Of a DNA stretch of 47,214 bases, positions 33,519 through 42,794 are shown one piece after another. The notes beneath the pieces are model-generated. The model was not told the DNA's origin and ran no database searches. It worked only from the letters and a program-made list of their open reading frames with translations. Position numbers and translations under genes: made by a program. Source of the DNA: an uncultured Lachnospiraceae bacterium (GTDB lineage: Bacteria > Bacillota > Clostridia > Lachnospirales > Lachnospiraceae); the NCBI GenBank assembly GCA_910578845.1, contig CAJTSL010000014.1, forward strand, positions 35,134 through 82,347, written 5' to 3'. How positions within the stretch are numbered: the stretch's first letter is position 1; the number at the start of each line of letters is the position of its first letter.

Positions 33519-34801
33519 TCCATTATATAAACATTCTATCGTTTCTCTTTTCCTACGGGTATGCGTTTGTCTTTTTCTGGATCCTTAAGGCCTTCCTGCC
33601 CCTTCGGAAAAACTGGCTGTTAAAGATTACCGGCTTTATTGCCTGTAAGTATATTTCAGATACGATAATTTATTCTAATGATTTGGATTCTCTTCTGGGA
33701 ACACTATTGTTTTTCTTTCTTTATATCCTCGTATTCTATCGTGGGGCGTTTATGGAGAAAATATCGGTTCTTCTTGTCTTTTATCCGGTTATGGTCTCCA
33801 TTAATTATCTAATGATCGATATCGGCTCACGGATTTACTTTTCTATAGAATATGCTACTTCCGAAGGAGCATATGCCTCCGCAAGGCTAGCGCTCATTGA
33901 AGATTCCATCATCACTTTTTCGTTGTTTTTGCGTTTGCTTTTCTGGATTGCGGCGTGGCTGATCCTACGGAAGTTCTTATCCAAAATTGCTTCGCACCTA
34001 ACCGCACGCATGTGGCTAATCATCGATATGTTAATGCTCGCCTCCTTTGTCGCGGTTTTTACGATCATCTATTTCATGCCTGCCGATACTGCCATCGTTT
34101 ATCCCATTTGCGGCGCCTCTATCTTCTCTAGTTTCGGGTGCATGTATCTGGCATCCTACATCTGTGAGTCAATGCAGAATGCCTACCGGATACAAGAGTT
34201 AGAGACACAGAGCAATTACTATAAGGACAGGATAAATGATGAAGAACGGGTGCGCAGCATCTATCATGATTTAAAGAACCATCTGCTAATCTTACAGTCG
34301 AAAGAATGCAGCGAACAACAGACAATGCAGTCCATGCAAATGTTACAGGAACAGATCGAAGGATATGAGAATTATTATCATACGGGAAATGAAGTGCTAG
34401 ATATCATTATCCGGGATAAAGCGAAAAGGGCGCATGAAAAGCAAATAGATTTCGCAGCCTCGCTTTCTCTGAAAGACGGCGCATTTATCGAGCCACTCGA
34501 TATTAGCACGATTTTCGGCAATGCATTGGATAATGCAATAGAAGCCAGTGAAAAGCTACCTGTAGAAGAGCGGCTAGTCACCGTAAGAGCAGGCCGCGTC
34601 CGTGATATGCTCCTGATTATCGTGAAGAATAACACTGCTTCGCTGTCTGCCCCTTTCGAAGGGACCACGAAGAAAGATGCCTTTGTGCATGGATTTGGCA
34701 TACCAAATATCAAAAAGGCCGCCGAGCGTTACGACGGACAATGCCATATCGCCTCCGAAAATGGTGTCTTTTCACTGAAAATAATAATTCCCATACCGTA
34801 A
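33515..34801 (+). CDS. GHKL-type sensor histidine kinase (AgrC-like layout)
   Basis: A 428-aa kinase with six or seven membrane spans in residues 1-205, a coiled coil, the phospho-acceptor His in SIYHDLKNHLLIL, and a GHKL ATPase domain (IFGNALDNAIEA, GFGIPNIKKAAERYDG). The layout is that of AgrC/VirS-like kinases paired with LytTR regulators. The start at 33515 is fixed by the ATGA overlap and GGGGGG upstream. The ABC transporter genes downstream are the likely targets. Confidence 0.9.
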   Translation: MIHYINILSFLFSYGYAFVFFWILKAFLPLRKNWLLKITGFIACKYISDTIIYSNDLDSLLGTLLFFFLYILVFYRGAFMEKISVLLVFYPVMVSINYLMIDIGSRIYFSIEYATSEGAYASARLALIEDSIITFSLFLRLLFWIAAWLILRKFLSKIASHLTARMWLIIDMLMLASFVAVFTIIYFMPADTAIVYPICGASIFSSFGCMYLASYICESMQNAYRIQELETQSNYYKDRINDEERVRSIYHDLKNHLLILQSKECSEQQTMQSMQMLQEQIEGYENYYHTGNEVLDIIIRDKAKRAHEKQIDFAASLSLKDGAFIEPLDISTIFGNALDNAIEASEKLPVEERLVTVRAGRVRDMLLIIVKNNTASLSAPFEGTTKKDAFVHGFGIPNIKKAAERYDGQCHIASENGVFSLKIIIPIP

Positions 34802-34854
34802 AACTCATCCCTGTTTAATTTATACACCGTAGATGTTAGTTTTCTCGTTTCATA

Positions 34855-34882
34855 TTGTTCCTTTTCCCCCTATCGCTATAAT
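34855..34882 (+). promoter_or_regulatory. Promoter of the ABC transporter genes
   Basis: TTGTTC (34855-34860) and TATAAT (34877-34882), spacer 16 nt, in the 112-nt gap after the kinase. A separate promoter fits induction of the transporter by the LytTR regulator; I cannot identify its binding site. Confidence 0.55.
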
Positions 34883-34913
34883 AATCTTAAAATCAAAGAA
34901 GAGGGAAAACACA

Positions 34914-35579
34914 ATGAAAATTTTAAGCGCCACACATTTGACAAAACAATACGGCTTAGCGCCAAATATCGTAAAAGCACTGGACGATGTCAGCATTTCC
35001 ATCGAACAAGGCGAATTTGTTGCCATCATCGGTACGTCCGGCAGCGGTAAATCTACCCTGCTCAATATGTTAGGCGGTCTTGACAGGCCAAGCCAAGGAA
35101 GCGTGAAAGTAGATCATTTCGACCTTGGTAAATTAAAGGATGAAGAACTGACCGTCTTCCGCCGCCAGCGCATCGGCTTCATTTTCCAGAATTATAATCT
35201 GGTGCCGATTTTAAACGTATACGAGAATATCGTCATGCCAATCCAACTTGACGGGAAAACACCGGATGAGAAATTCATCAATGAGATCATCTCGCTCCTT
35301 GGCTTGGAAAAGAAGCTATACAACATGCCAAACACACTTTCCGGCGGCCAGCAACAGCGTGTGGCAATTGCAAGGGCATTAGCAAGCAAACCGGCAATCG
35401 TCCTCGCCGACGAGCCGACAGGCAACCTCGACAGCAAGACAAGCGACGAAGTCATTGAGCTTTTACGCGTTACCAGCCAGAAATTTAACCAGACAATCGT
35501 CATGATCACTCATAACCCGGAAATCGCTATGCGTGCAGGGCGCACCATCCGGATTGAAGACGGTAAAATCGCAGGTTAA
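34914..35579 (+). CDS. ABC transporter ATP-binding protein (MacB/LolD type)
   Basis: A 221-aa ATPase: Walker A GTSGSGKST, Q-loop FIFQNYNLVP, signature LSGGQQQRVAIARAL, Walker B IVLADEPTGNLDS and switch His in MITHNPE. The NLDS form is typical of the MacB/LolD/FtsE group, which works with FtsX-type permeases. The start at 34914 is preceded by GAGGGA. The permease gene follows after 13 nt. Confidence 0.95.
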   Translation: MKILSATHLTKQYGLAPNIVKALDDVSISIEQGEFVAIIGTSGSGKSTLLNMLGGLDRPSQGSVKVDHFDLGKLKDEELTVFRRQRIGFIFQNYNLVPILNVYENIVMPIQLDGKTPDEKFINEIISLLGLEKKLYNMPNTLSGGQQQRVAIARALASKPAIVLADEPTGNLDSKTSDEVIELLRVTSQKFNQTIVMITHNPEIAMRAGRTIRIEDGKIAG

Positions 35580-35592
35580 AAGGAGGCATATC

Positions 35593-38154
35593 ATGAAAAT
35601 ACAGAAAAATATCATCCATACATTGACAAAACGTAGCTTTCTGGCAAATAAAGGCAGAAACCTAGTCGCTGTCTTTGCCGTCTTTCTGACAACACTGATG
35701 TTTACGGCACTTTTTGTCCTCTCAAAGAGCATCGAAGAAAACATCCAGGAAATGAACCTGAAAATGGCAGGCAACCGAAGCCATCTGACATTTAATTACC
35801 TGACAGATGAAGAAATCAGCCGGCTCACTTCCCATAGGACAGTCACGAGTTGGGGCAAGAGCATAGTTCTTGGCATAGCAGAGAATAAGGAGCTTATTGG
35901 AAGACAGGTAGAAATCCGTTATGCAGATGAAGCTTATGCCGAGTCTACGTTTTCTTTGCCAACTACAGGGCATCTGCCTACAAACGAGGCTGAAATCGCA
36001 CTAGATACCATCACCTTAGACCATCTGGGGCTGCCATATGAAATCGGGCAGGAAGTCACCTTAAGCTGGCGCAAAGATTTAAGCAGCGAAGACTATACGA
36101 CAAGCAGTTTCATCCTTTCCGGTTACTGGGAAGGGAACATAGCTGCCATGGCTAGCATGGCATGGGTATCCGAAGACTTTATTGCCAGGGAATGCGCAGG
36201 CACCGACCAGAAAACACAATATGAAAATGGACAGTATTTGGGGATGAGCATGCTCCATGTCTACGTCAAAGACAATAAAAACCTGGAACAGACGGCAGAG
36301 CAAATCCTTGCCGATATAGGCCTTACGGACGTCTCTTATGGCATCAATATCGCCTATAGCGCCGCCACAAGCCATAGCATCATAAAAGAAATCGTTCCTA
36401 TGCTCCTATGCATGGCATTGGTTTTTGCCAGCGGTTATTTGATCATCTATAATATTTTCCAGATTTCCGTTTCTGCTGATATCCGTTTCTATGGCAGGCT
36501 GAAAACACTGGGCGTTTCGGCAAAACAGCTTCGTAAGATACTATACGGGCAGACAAACCGCATCTGTCTTCTGGGGATTCCTGCGGGACTGCTATGCGGG
36601 TTCCTCTTAGGCATGGTGCTTGTCCCCGTGATGATAACCGGCATCGAAGGAGGCGCCACGCTTTCCGCCAATCCTTATATATTCATAGGCTCAGCGCTCT
36701 TTGCCTATCTGACCGTCCTGATCTCCTGCCGCAAGCCAGCGAAAATTGCCGGGAAAGTTTCACCGATGGAAGCGCTTCGTTATACTGATACAGGAACCAA
36801 TAACAAACATAAAACCAAAAAAAGCGCCAACGGCGCAAAAATACCTATGATGGCGCTTGCCAACCTTGGCAGGAACAAAAAGCGCACTTTCACGGTCATC
36901 TGTTCCCTGACATTAGGGCTCGTGCTTTTATCCGCCATCTATGCCAAAAACAACAGTTTTGACCTCGATAAATACATGAGCCAAAAGGTCATCAGTGATT
37001 TCGAGATAAAAGACAGTTCGATTGCCACCAATTTCAGTGTCTATAATCCATATGGAATGACAATTTCCAAAAAACTGACAGAACAGGTTGAAGCCTTGGA
37101 CGGCTTAGAGTCCACAGGGCGCCTGTATTGTCAGATGATCTCTCATCCAGTTGGCGACAAATTGCTTGCCAATATACAGACCTACTACAATGCAAACGAA
37201 AGGATCTCTTCTATAGAAGCCATTGACCCCGCATATGCAGAGTCTTATTATGAAATGCTTGAGAAGAAAGAATGTAGCGCCATCCTGTACGGTATAGACG
37301 GATTAATCCTGGACGTTTTCTCGGAAGAAAACCATATCCTGGACGGCGCTTTTGACAAAGAGAAATTTCTGACTGGCAATTACGTTCTCGTAGAAGCCGC
37401 AACAGGCGCAGAAGAAAAGGAGAGAGAAACCCAGCCGACCTACTCCATCGGAGACTTGGTAGATATCAATGGGAAATCTTATGAAGTCATGGGCATTGTC
37501 GCCAATATTTATGACATCACGGAAGGCATAAACGGTGATGACGTATCCTTTCTATCCTTCTATCTGCCCGCTAATGTCTTTGGGGAAATGTACCCGGACA
37601 ACACTTTGCGCAAGCTTTTCTTCAATGTAAGCGAAGAGCAGGAAGCTGAGGCAGAACAGATGTTACACGACTATCGGGATGAAGTGGACCAGAGCATGGC
37701 TTATGCCTCCAAATCTACATTGGCAGCGCATTACAAAGAGCAGACAAGGGCAAGTTCCATTACAGGATTTGCGATTAGCATCATCATCGCTTTCGTCGGC
37801 ATCCTAAACTTCGCCAATTCCATGGTGACGGCAATCGTATCCAGACAGAAAGAATTCGCCATGATCCAAAGCATCGGCATGACTAAACGCCAGCTACGCA
37901 GTATGCTGATTGGCGAAGGCCTTCTCTATGCAGGCATCACGTTAATCGCCTCTTATATCTTCGGGGCATTGGCCGTAGCCATCGGCGTGAAGATGATCGT
38001 ATCCACAAGCTGGACATCGACTTTCCACTTTACCTTATTACCGCTTGTCCTCTGCACGCCGGTTTTGCTCGCCTTTGCAGTCCTCATACCCTATCTTTGT
38101 TTCAAGAACCTGGAGAAACAAAGCATCGTGGAAAGATTACGTGCTACGGATTAG
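35593..38154 (+). CDS. ABC transporter permease with two FtsX domains
   Basis: An 853-aa permease: a span near the N-terminus (about 24-44, VAVFAVFLTTLMFTALFVLS), a large extracytoplasmic domain, a first FtsX block (about 265-390), a second span-extracellular domain unit (from about 430) and a final FtsX block (about 735-850, GFAISIIIAFVGILNFANSM). With the adjacent ATPase it forms a MacB-like mechanotransmission or export system; those controlled by peptide-sensing kinases often give resistance to antimicrobial peptides. AGGAGG precedes the ATG by 6 nt. The gene ends 11 nt before the facing chemoreceptor gene. Confidence 0.9.
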   Translation: MKIQKNIIHTLTKRSFLANKGRNLVAVFAVFLTTLMFTALFVLSKSIEENIQEMNLKMAGNRSHLTFNYLTDEEISRLTSHRTVTSWGKSIVLGIAENKELIGRQVEIRYADEAYAESTFSLPTTGHLPTNEAEIALDTITLDHLGLPYEIGQEVTLSWRKDLSSEDYTTSSFILSGYWEGNIAAMASMAWVSEDFIARECAGTDQKTQYENGQYLGMSMLHVYVKDNKNLEQTAEQILADIGLTDVSYGINIAYSAATSHSIIKEIVPMLLCMALVFASGYLIIYNIFQISVSADIRFYGRLKTLGVSAKQLRKILYGQTNRICLLGIPAGLLCGFLLGMVLVPVMITGIEGGATLSANPYIFIGSALFAYLTVLISCRKPAKIAGKVSPMEALRYTDTGTNNKHKTKKSANGAKIPMMALANLGRNKKRTFTVICSLTLGLVLLSAIYAKNNSFDLDKYMSQKVISDFEIKDSSIATNFSVYNPYGMTISKKLTEQVEALDGLESTGRLYCQMISHPVGDKLLANIQTYYNANERISSIEAIDPAYAESYYEMLEKKECSAILYGIDGLILDVFSEENHILDGAFDKEKFLTGNYVLVEAATGAEEKERETQPTYSIGDLVDINGKSYEVMGIVANIYDITEGINGDDVSFLSFYLPANVFGEMYPDNTLRKLFFNVSEEQEAEAEQMLHDYRDEVDQSMAYASKSTLAAHYKEQTRASSITGFAISIIIAFVGILNFANSMVTAIVSRQKEFAMIQSIGMTKRQLRSMLIGEGLLYAGITLIASYIFGALAVAIGVKMIVSTSWTSTFHFTLLPLVLCTPVLLAFAVLIPYLCFKNLEKQSIVERLRATD

Positions 38155-38165
38155 TTTGGCAAATC

Positions 38166-39890
38166 CTATAATTTGAACTTCCCGACTTCCGTTTCAAGCT
38201 GGCCCGCAATCTCTTCGTTATGATCGGCCTCTTCCTTAATCTCTTCCATGCTTACCGTCATGTCGGACGCCATCTGCGTGACTCCCACAACGCCCTTGGC
38301 GCTCTCTTCCACTGCAATATTGACAGCATCTATCGCATCCTTGATGCTGTCAATATTTTCATTCAAACGCTTGCTTTCATCTGCAAAATCTTTCATCGTT
38401 TCACTCAGATGTCCTACATCGTTTTTATAATTCCTACTATTATCCAGGAGCCTCTCATAGCCAGCCATAGCAGTCTCATTCATGAAGTGGAGCATCCGCT
38501 CCGCCTCGCTTGCCAATTCATTCACCGCATCAATCACGTCCTGGCTGACTCTCTGGATTTCCACAGCAGCCCGTGCGGAATTGTCCGCCAGAGAGCCGAT
38601 TTCATTAGCGACTACGGCAAATCCTTTTCCTGCCGATCCGGCTCTTGCTGCTTCTATATTGGCATTTAAAGCAAGGAGGCTTGTCTGGTCAGTGATACTG
38701 ATGATCTCTGCGGTCAGAGCGCCAATCTGTTCCACTGCTTTAGAACGCCTTATCCGTTCATTCACATTGCCTGACATCTCCGCTGCAAGCCGCTCTGCTC
38801 CTGCCCTGTCCGTTTCAGCCGTCTCATAGATACTCTGCACTTTTTCCATGATCTCTGCCGCTTCGTCCCGTTCCGAAGAAGCCTTCTTGGCAATTTCGCC
38901 GATGCTCTGTGATATATGGAGAGCCGAGTCATTCACCTGATATAAAGAAGCGCTTGTTTCCTCCATTGCCGCGCTCATCTGCTCCATCGTAGCGGATATA
39001 TCTGATATATTGTCCTTTGCGTTAGAAAGGCTTCCGGCAATTGTCCCGGCGGACGTGCCAAGCTGCATGGAATTAGCGGAAATGTTTATCATGATCCCCC
39101 TGATATACTCCAGCAAAGCATTGACATTGCCTGCAATCCGCTCTAACTCATCGCCGGAAGAAATATCCAGTTTCTGTGTCAGGTCTCCTTCATTATGCAC
39201 CAAATCATAAATCTTGAAATCTACCTTCTTTAAGTTTCTCATCATCCGGTTCACAATGATATTCAATATTAATAATGCCAGTACGAGGCAAAAGGCGGAA
39301 ATCTGAAAGATACTGTTACGCGCGCCTTCTATCCTTTCCGCTACGTAAGCCGCATCATAATCGCATCCAAGCACTGCCACTACGGCTCCCGAACTGTCGT
39401 ATATAGGCATATAAGCGGAGATCAGGTCGCCATCGCTCGTCTCATCAATATAATCCTGTACATATTCATGTCCGGCAAATACATCCTCAAACTCTGCATA
39501 CTCACCTTCGAATACATCCCCAGGCCGCTTCTGCTCTGCCCCATCGTCCGTATCAACACCATAATAGAGATGACTGTTATCATCCGTATGCAAAGTATAC
39601 AAATAGGCAATATCGCAGATGCCCTGGATCTGCCGCAAGCTCGTCAAAGCCTCCTGGTATCCGGCCGTATTCTCAAAATCTTCTCCCATATTGGCCAGGT
39701 TGTCCCCATTAACCACGTTCTTCGCGATCGAAGCAGCCATCATCGCCTCTTCCACACCTAACTGGATCATGCCGGTCTTAATCCGGATATACGCGTTTGC
39801 ACCCATAATCACACACATGGCAATAATTGAAACCGTAGCCGGAAGCAAGATCTTCCATCGAATGCTGAACCGTCTTACCTTATTTCCCAT
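38166..39890 (-). CDS. Methyl-accepting chemotaxis protein
   Basis: A 574-aa chemoreceptor: membrane spans at about 12-32 and 195-215 flank an extracellular Cache-like sensor (KNVVNGDNLANMG, YLYTLHTDD, GAVVAVLGCDYDAA). A HAMP-like region follows and the signalling domain holds the hairpin tip ITDQTSLLALNANIEAARAG and GKGFAVVANEIGSLAD. The end lacks a CheR-binding pentapeptide. No chemotaxis genes are near, so it is an orphan receptor; the ligand is unknown. Confidence 0.93.
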   Translation of the reverse strand: MGNKVRRFSIRWKILLPATVSIIAMCVIMGANAYIRIKTGMIQLGVEEAMMAASIAKNVVNGDNLANMGEDFENTAGYQEALTSLRQIQGICDIAYLYTLHTDDNSHLYYGVDTDDGAEQKRPGDVFEGEYAEFEDVFAGHEYVQDYIDETSDGDLISAYMPIYDSSGAVVAVLGCDYDAAYVAERIEGARNSIFQISAFCLVLALLILNIIVNRMMRNLKKVDFKIYDLVHNEGDLTQKLDISSGDELERIAGNVNALLEYIRGIMINISANSMQLGTSAGTIAGSLSNAKDNISDISATMEQMSAAMEETSASLYQVNDSALHISQSIGEIAKKASSERDEAAEIMEKVQSIYETAETDRAGAERLAAEMSGNVNERIRRSKAVEQIGALTAEIISITDQTSLLALNANIEAARAGSAGKGFAVVANEIGSLADNSARAAVEIQRVSQDVIDAVNELASEAERMLHFMNETAMAGYERLLDNSRNYKNDVGHLSETMKDFADESKRLNENIDSIKDAIDAVNIAVEESAKGVVGVTQMASDMTVSMEEIKEEADHNEEIAGQLETEVGKFKL

Positions 39891-40000
39891 ATAGTATCCC
39901 CCTGCCTCAAATTTTTGTATGCATTAGTATACGCTAATTAGGGAAAAAAAGCAATTCCATTATCAACCCGTATTCGATAAATTGCCACTCCGTGCCGACA

Positions 40001-40783
40001 TCAGCTCTTCCAGAATTCTTCCATCACCTTATGGAACGCTTCCGGCACATCCATGTTGACGCAATGCCCTGCTTGTTCGAAAATAACGGCCCGGCTCTCC
40101 GGCTCTGTCTCCTTCCACATTTCCATCGCTTTATGCGCCGCAGGAACATCATGCCTTCCACACCCGATGAGCAACGGATATGCCCTTTTCTTCGTCTCAC
40201 ATACATTTACCATACGGCTTAAAGAAGCCAGATACCGGAAGGACTTCTTCGGAAATTGTATATTCATGTCATAGAAGTCATTCTGTGCCTGCTCAGAATA
40301 TGCCGAGATCTTCTTATTGGCTTTGGCAAACCATTTCACGCTACAGAGACCCTTGATCATCATAAACATCTGCGCTTTGCCGTTTTCTTTTTGCAAAGCC
40401 ATATCAAAATGATTGATATCATACCCGCCAAAACATGCCAGGGATTTCACTGCCTGCGGGTAATGATTGGCAAAATCCTGCGCTAAGACCGCGCCTAAAG
40501 AAACACCTATGATATGGACTTTCCCAATTCCTTCTTTTGCCAGAATCTCATTGATCCAAGATGACATATGCTCGATGCTCTCACCTTTTCTCGTATCTGT
40601 AGACTGCCCATGCCCGATGATATCAGGCGCTAACATATTATACTTATCCCCGAAATATGTAATCTGCTCGCGGAACATTTCATGGCTGACAAATGCAGCA
40701 TGCAACAATAACACCCATTCCTCATGTTCCTTCCCACTGATATAATATACGATCGGAGAATTCTCTAACCGCAACTGCCGCAT
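40001..40783 (-). CDS. Alpha/beta hydrolase
   Basis: A 260-aa hydrolase of the serine type: oxyanion region LLLHAAFVSHEMF, the nucleophile elbow GVSLGA, an acid residue in IGCGRHDVP and the catalytic His in EQAGHCVNMD. The substrate is unknown. Its ATG overlaps the TAA of the PadR gene by one base (TAATG), so the pair is co-translated, and the hydrolase is the likely target or effector of that regulator. Confidence 0.85.
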   Translation of the reverse strand: MRQLRLENSPIVYYISGKEHEEWVLLLHAAFVSHEMFREQITYFGDKYNMLAPDIIGHGQSTDTRKGESIEHMSSWINEILAKEGIGKVHIIGVSLGAVLAQDFANHYPQAVKSLACFGGYDINHFDMALQKENGKAQMFMMIKGLCSVKWFAKANKKISAYSEQAQNDFYDMNIQFPKKSFRYLASLSRMVNVCETKKRAYPLLIGCGRHDVPAAHKAMEMWKETEPESRAVIFEQAGHCVNMDVPEAFHKVMEEFWKS

Positions 40784-41316
40784 TACTTTCCCTCCATTTC
40801 TTCTAGAAGTTTTTCATACCATTCTATATTGAATTTCATCAGATCCCTCCCATACCGCGCTGCTACGAGCTGATAATGGAAAACATCCTGGTATTCTACA
40901 GGTACGCCGCTTCCATCTGCTTCCTCACATATCATGCATAGAAGCCGGTGTTGCTCCCGTAAACCTGACAGATAAGTCTCAATACTACCGCTGCGGTTTT
41001 CTTTCTCCGAATAACCCATAAAATACAATTTGGAAAGCTCGGGATTTTTCATATTCTGCGTCTCCATCGGTGCATTTACCCATTCCGCAAAATGCTGCCG
41101 CCCCTTCTGCGTAATCACATAAATTTTCTTATACTTCCCCTTCTCAACACATTCTTCATAACTGATATAACCGGCGCATAAAAGCTTCTTAACAGCCGCC
41201 TGTATGCTGCCCATGCTGCTGCTATACATCAGATGTAGGCCCTTCCCGATCCGCTCCCGCAATTGATAAATCGTCCTGCTCTGCAATAACAGAAGCCCTA
41301 GTATGATAGTATCCAT
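40783..41316 (-). CDS. PadR family regulator with long C-terminal domain
   Basis: A 177-aa regulator: the winged-helix domain (MDTIILGLLLLQSRTIYQLR, SSSMGSIQAAVKKLLCAGYI, KGKYKKIYVITQKGRQHFAE) is followed by a helical dimer domain (about 95-177). It fits PadR subfamily 2. The start at 41316 has GGGAGG seven nt upstream; the GTG at 41334 lies inside that region. It probably binds the palindrome at 41405-41438. Confidence 0.85.
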   Translation of the reverse strand: MDTIILGLLLLQSRTIYQLRERIGKGLHLMYSSSMGSIQAAVKKLLCAGYISYEECVEKGKYKKIYVITQKGRQHFAEWVNAPMETQNMKNPELSKLYFMGYSEKENRSGSIETYLSGLREQHRLLCMICEEADGSGVPVEYQDVFHYQLVAARYGRDLMKFNIEWYEKLLEEMEGK

Positions 41317-41404
41317 GAGATATCCTCCCGCCACACAAATCTAGCTGTAATGCGCTATAGAATCTGCCGGCCGCCATGATTGCCAACATTTGTCTCTATT
41401 GCGT

Positions 41405-41438
41405 ATATACCTAATAGTAATATTACTATTAGATATAT
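41405..41438. promoter_or_regulatory. Palindromic operator of the PadR-hydrolase operon
   Basis: A 22-bp perfect palindrome with half-site CTAATAGTAAT (41411-41421) and its exact complement (41422-41432), extended by five more paired bases on each side after one mismatch, giving 34 bp. It lies 12 nt downstream of the -10 box, at the transcription start, so a bound repressor would block transcription. Confidence 0.82.
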
Positions 41439-41449
41439 TGATACCATTC

Positions 41450-41478
41450 ATCTTACTATACAATTCATAGGAAGTCAA
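41450..41478 (-). promoter_or_regulatory. Promoter of the PadR-hydrolase operon
   Basis: TTGACT (41473-41478) and TAAGAT (41450-41455) on the minus strand, 17 nt apart, directly upstream of the palindrome. Confidence 0.65.
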
Positions 41479-41525
41479 TTGATTCGAAGCTGTTATGTTG
41501 AAGCTGTTTTAGGACCTCGATCTAC

Positions 41526-42794
41526 TCACTCTACATGAACTTCCTTAGCAATGACAGCCTTATCCGCCACACTACTGTTCATTCCTTCCTTCTCCATCTG
41601 AATCCAATCATCAAAATTGTCAAAAATGAACACATACAATGTTTCTATCGCTTTCCCCTGGACAGCAAATCCGGCTCTGCCTGCCATTTCCGTATCCGGA
41701 TAAAGCAGTTCCTCATCCTGATTAAAGCAGATCGTATAGCAGGGCTCATAAGACCACCCAAGAAGCTCAAACATCTCTGCATCTGTCATATCAGGATCTT
41801 TTGAAAGCAGCTTCTCCCTCCTGTCGTCTGTCAGTTCTCTCTGCTCTCCCGGTGTTGTCACATGGACGATTACCTGATACGGAGATACCACTACATCTTC
41901 CAGTGTAATATTCTCCTTTTTCTCACCCACTTCAATTGTTTTTACATCTGTTCCATTTACCGTAAATGGAATGGCGATATCCCAATTTCCATCTGTCCAA
42001 TGAGACGCTGATATTTCCTCGCCATCAAGCATCCTGTCATCATCATAACCAAGACCGTCTACATTTAAATTAAGTTCGCCGCTGCCTGTATGTTTCTGTG
42101 CAAGGTCTATCTTCAGCATGCCTGCAAATGTATGGCTGTCGATCACTTCACCATCAAACGTATTATCGAGCCATTCCGGAGAACTTCCATCCACGCTCCA
42201 TGTTCCGCCTATATAAAATCCCGCGGCTATCCGCTCATCTGCAATATCCGTGCCTGTATAATGTCCCGGTATATGCGTAAAATCGGCTTCTTCTGCTTCA
42301 ATATTCACCGTGAGGAATATGGAATATCCATCACAATAGACTTCCGATGCGGTCAACGTGATTCCTTTATCGGATATGGTATAGTCCGATGTATCCAATT
42401 TCCCCGCATGATCCTCATTTGTCAGAACCGTTTTCTTATCCATATAGTCTCCCGAATAGGTAGCATCATCCTCAACCTCTTCGAAAATTTTACCAATTAA
42501 CGGAATCTTAGCTGCCAGTACCGGGTTCAAATATCCTAACCCGCCAATTCCAATCACAACGGCTGCCACTGCTGCCGCCACCGCCATTCCTATTTTACCA
42601 AATTTCTTCATTTTAATCCTCCATTCTTGCTCAACTTGCGAATTCGGGCGCAAACACTTATTTGCGTGTGAAAAATCTTCCATATATGGATTTTCCACGC
42701 TATTCTTCCTCCTTCTATGCACTTGGATTTCTTCGTCACTTATTGCAGGAGCAAGGGCTTGCTTTAAGATTTGATTCAATTTTTCATCTGTCAT
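41526..42794 (-). CDS. DUF4179-like anti-sigma or sigma-linked membrane protein
   Basis: The open frame is 422 aa. Residues 1-30 (MTDEKLNQILKQALAPAISD and on to RRRK) look like the cytoplasmic part of a sigma-linked protein. Residues 62-90 hold a membrane segment (GMAVAAAVAAVVIGIGGLGYLNPVLAAKIPLIGKIF in two pieces), and the rest is a beta-rich exported domain. The stretch 31-61 between them is a repeated leader element rather than normal coding sequence and brings GGAGG six nt before an internal ATG at 42611. Translation could thus start at 42794 (overlapping the sigma gene by 11 nt), at 42611, or both. Likely the regulator of the adjacent sigma factor. Confidence 0.75.
   Translation of the reverse strand: MTDEKLNQILKQALAPAISDEEIQVHRRRKNSVENPYMEDFSHANKCLRPNSQVEQEWRIKMKKFGKIGMAVAAAVAAVVIGIGGLGYLNPVLAAKIPLIGKIFEEVEDDATYSGDYMDKKTVLTNEDHAGKLDTSDYTISDKGITLTASEVYCDGYSIFLTVNIEAEEADFTHIPGHYTGTDIADERIAAGFYIGGTWSVDGSSPEWLDNTFDGEVIDSHTFAGMLKIDLAQKHTGSGELNLNVDGLGYDDDRMLDGEEISASHWTDGNWDIAIPFTVNGTDVKTIEVGEKKENITLEDVVVSPYQVIVHVTTPGEQRELTDDRREKLLSKDPDMTDAEMFELLGWSYEPCYTICFNQDEELLYPDTEMAGRAGFAVQGKAIETLYVFIFDNFDDWIQMEKEGMNSSVADKAVIAKEVHVE
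42615..42695 (-). repeat. Shared leader element, copy B, inside the DUF4179 frame
   Basis: 42615-42644 matches 26000-26029 at 29 of 30 nt. On its upstream side lie a 6-bp hairpin CGCAAA/TTTGCG (42649-42666) and a palindrome CCATATATGG (42680-42689) inside GAAAA...TTTTC. The reading frame stays open through all of it. Confidence 0.75.

Noticed and set aside
34801..34860. Possible LytTR direct-repeat binding site before the ABC transporter
   Set aside because: CCGT and TCGT motifs are present but their spacing of 18 nt does not match the usual 21-22 nt.
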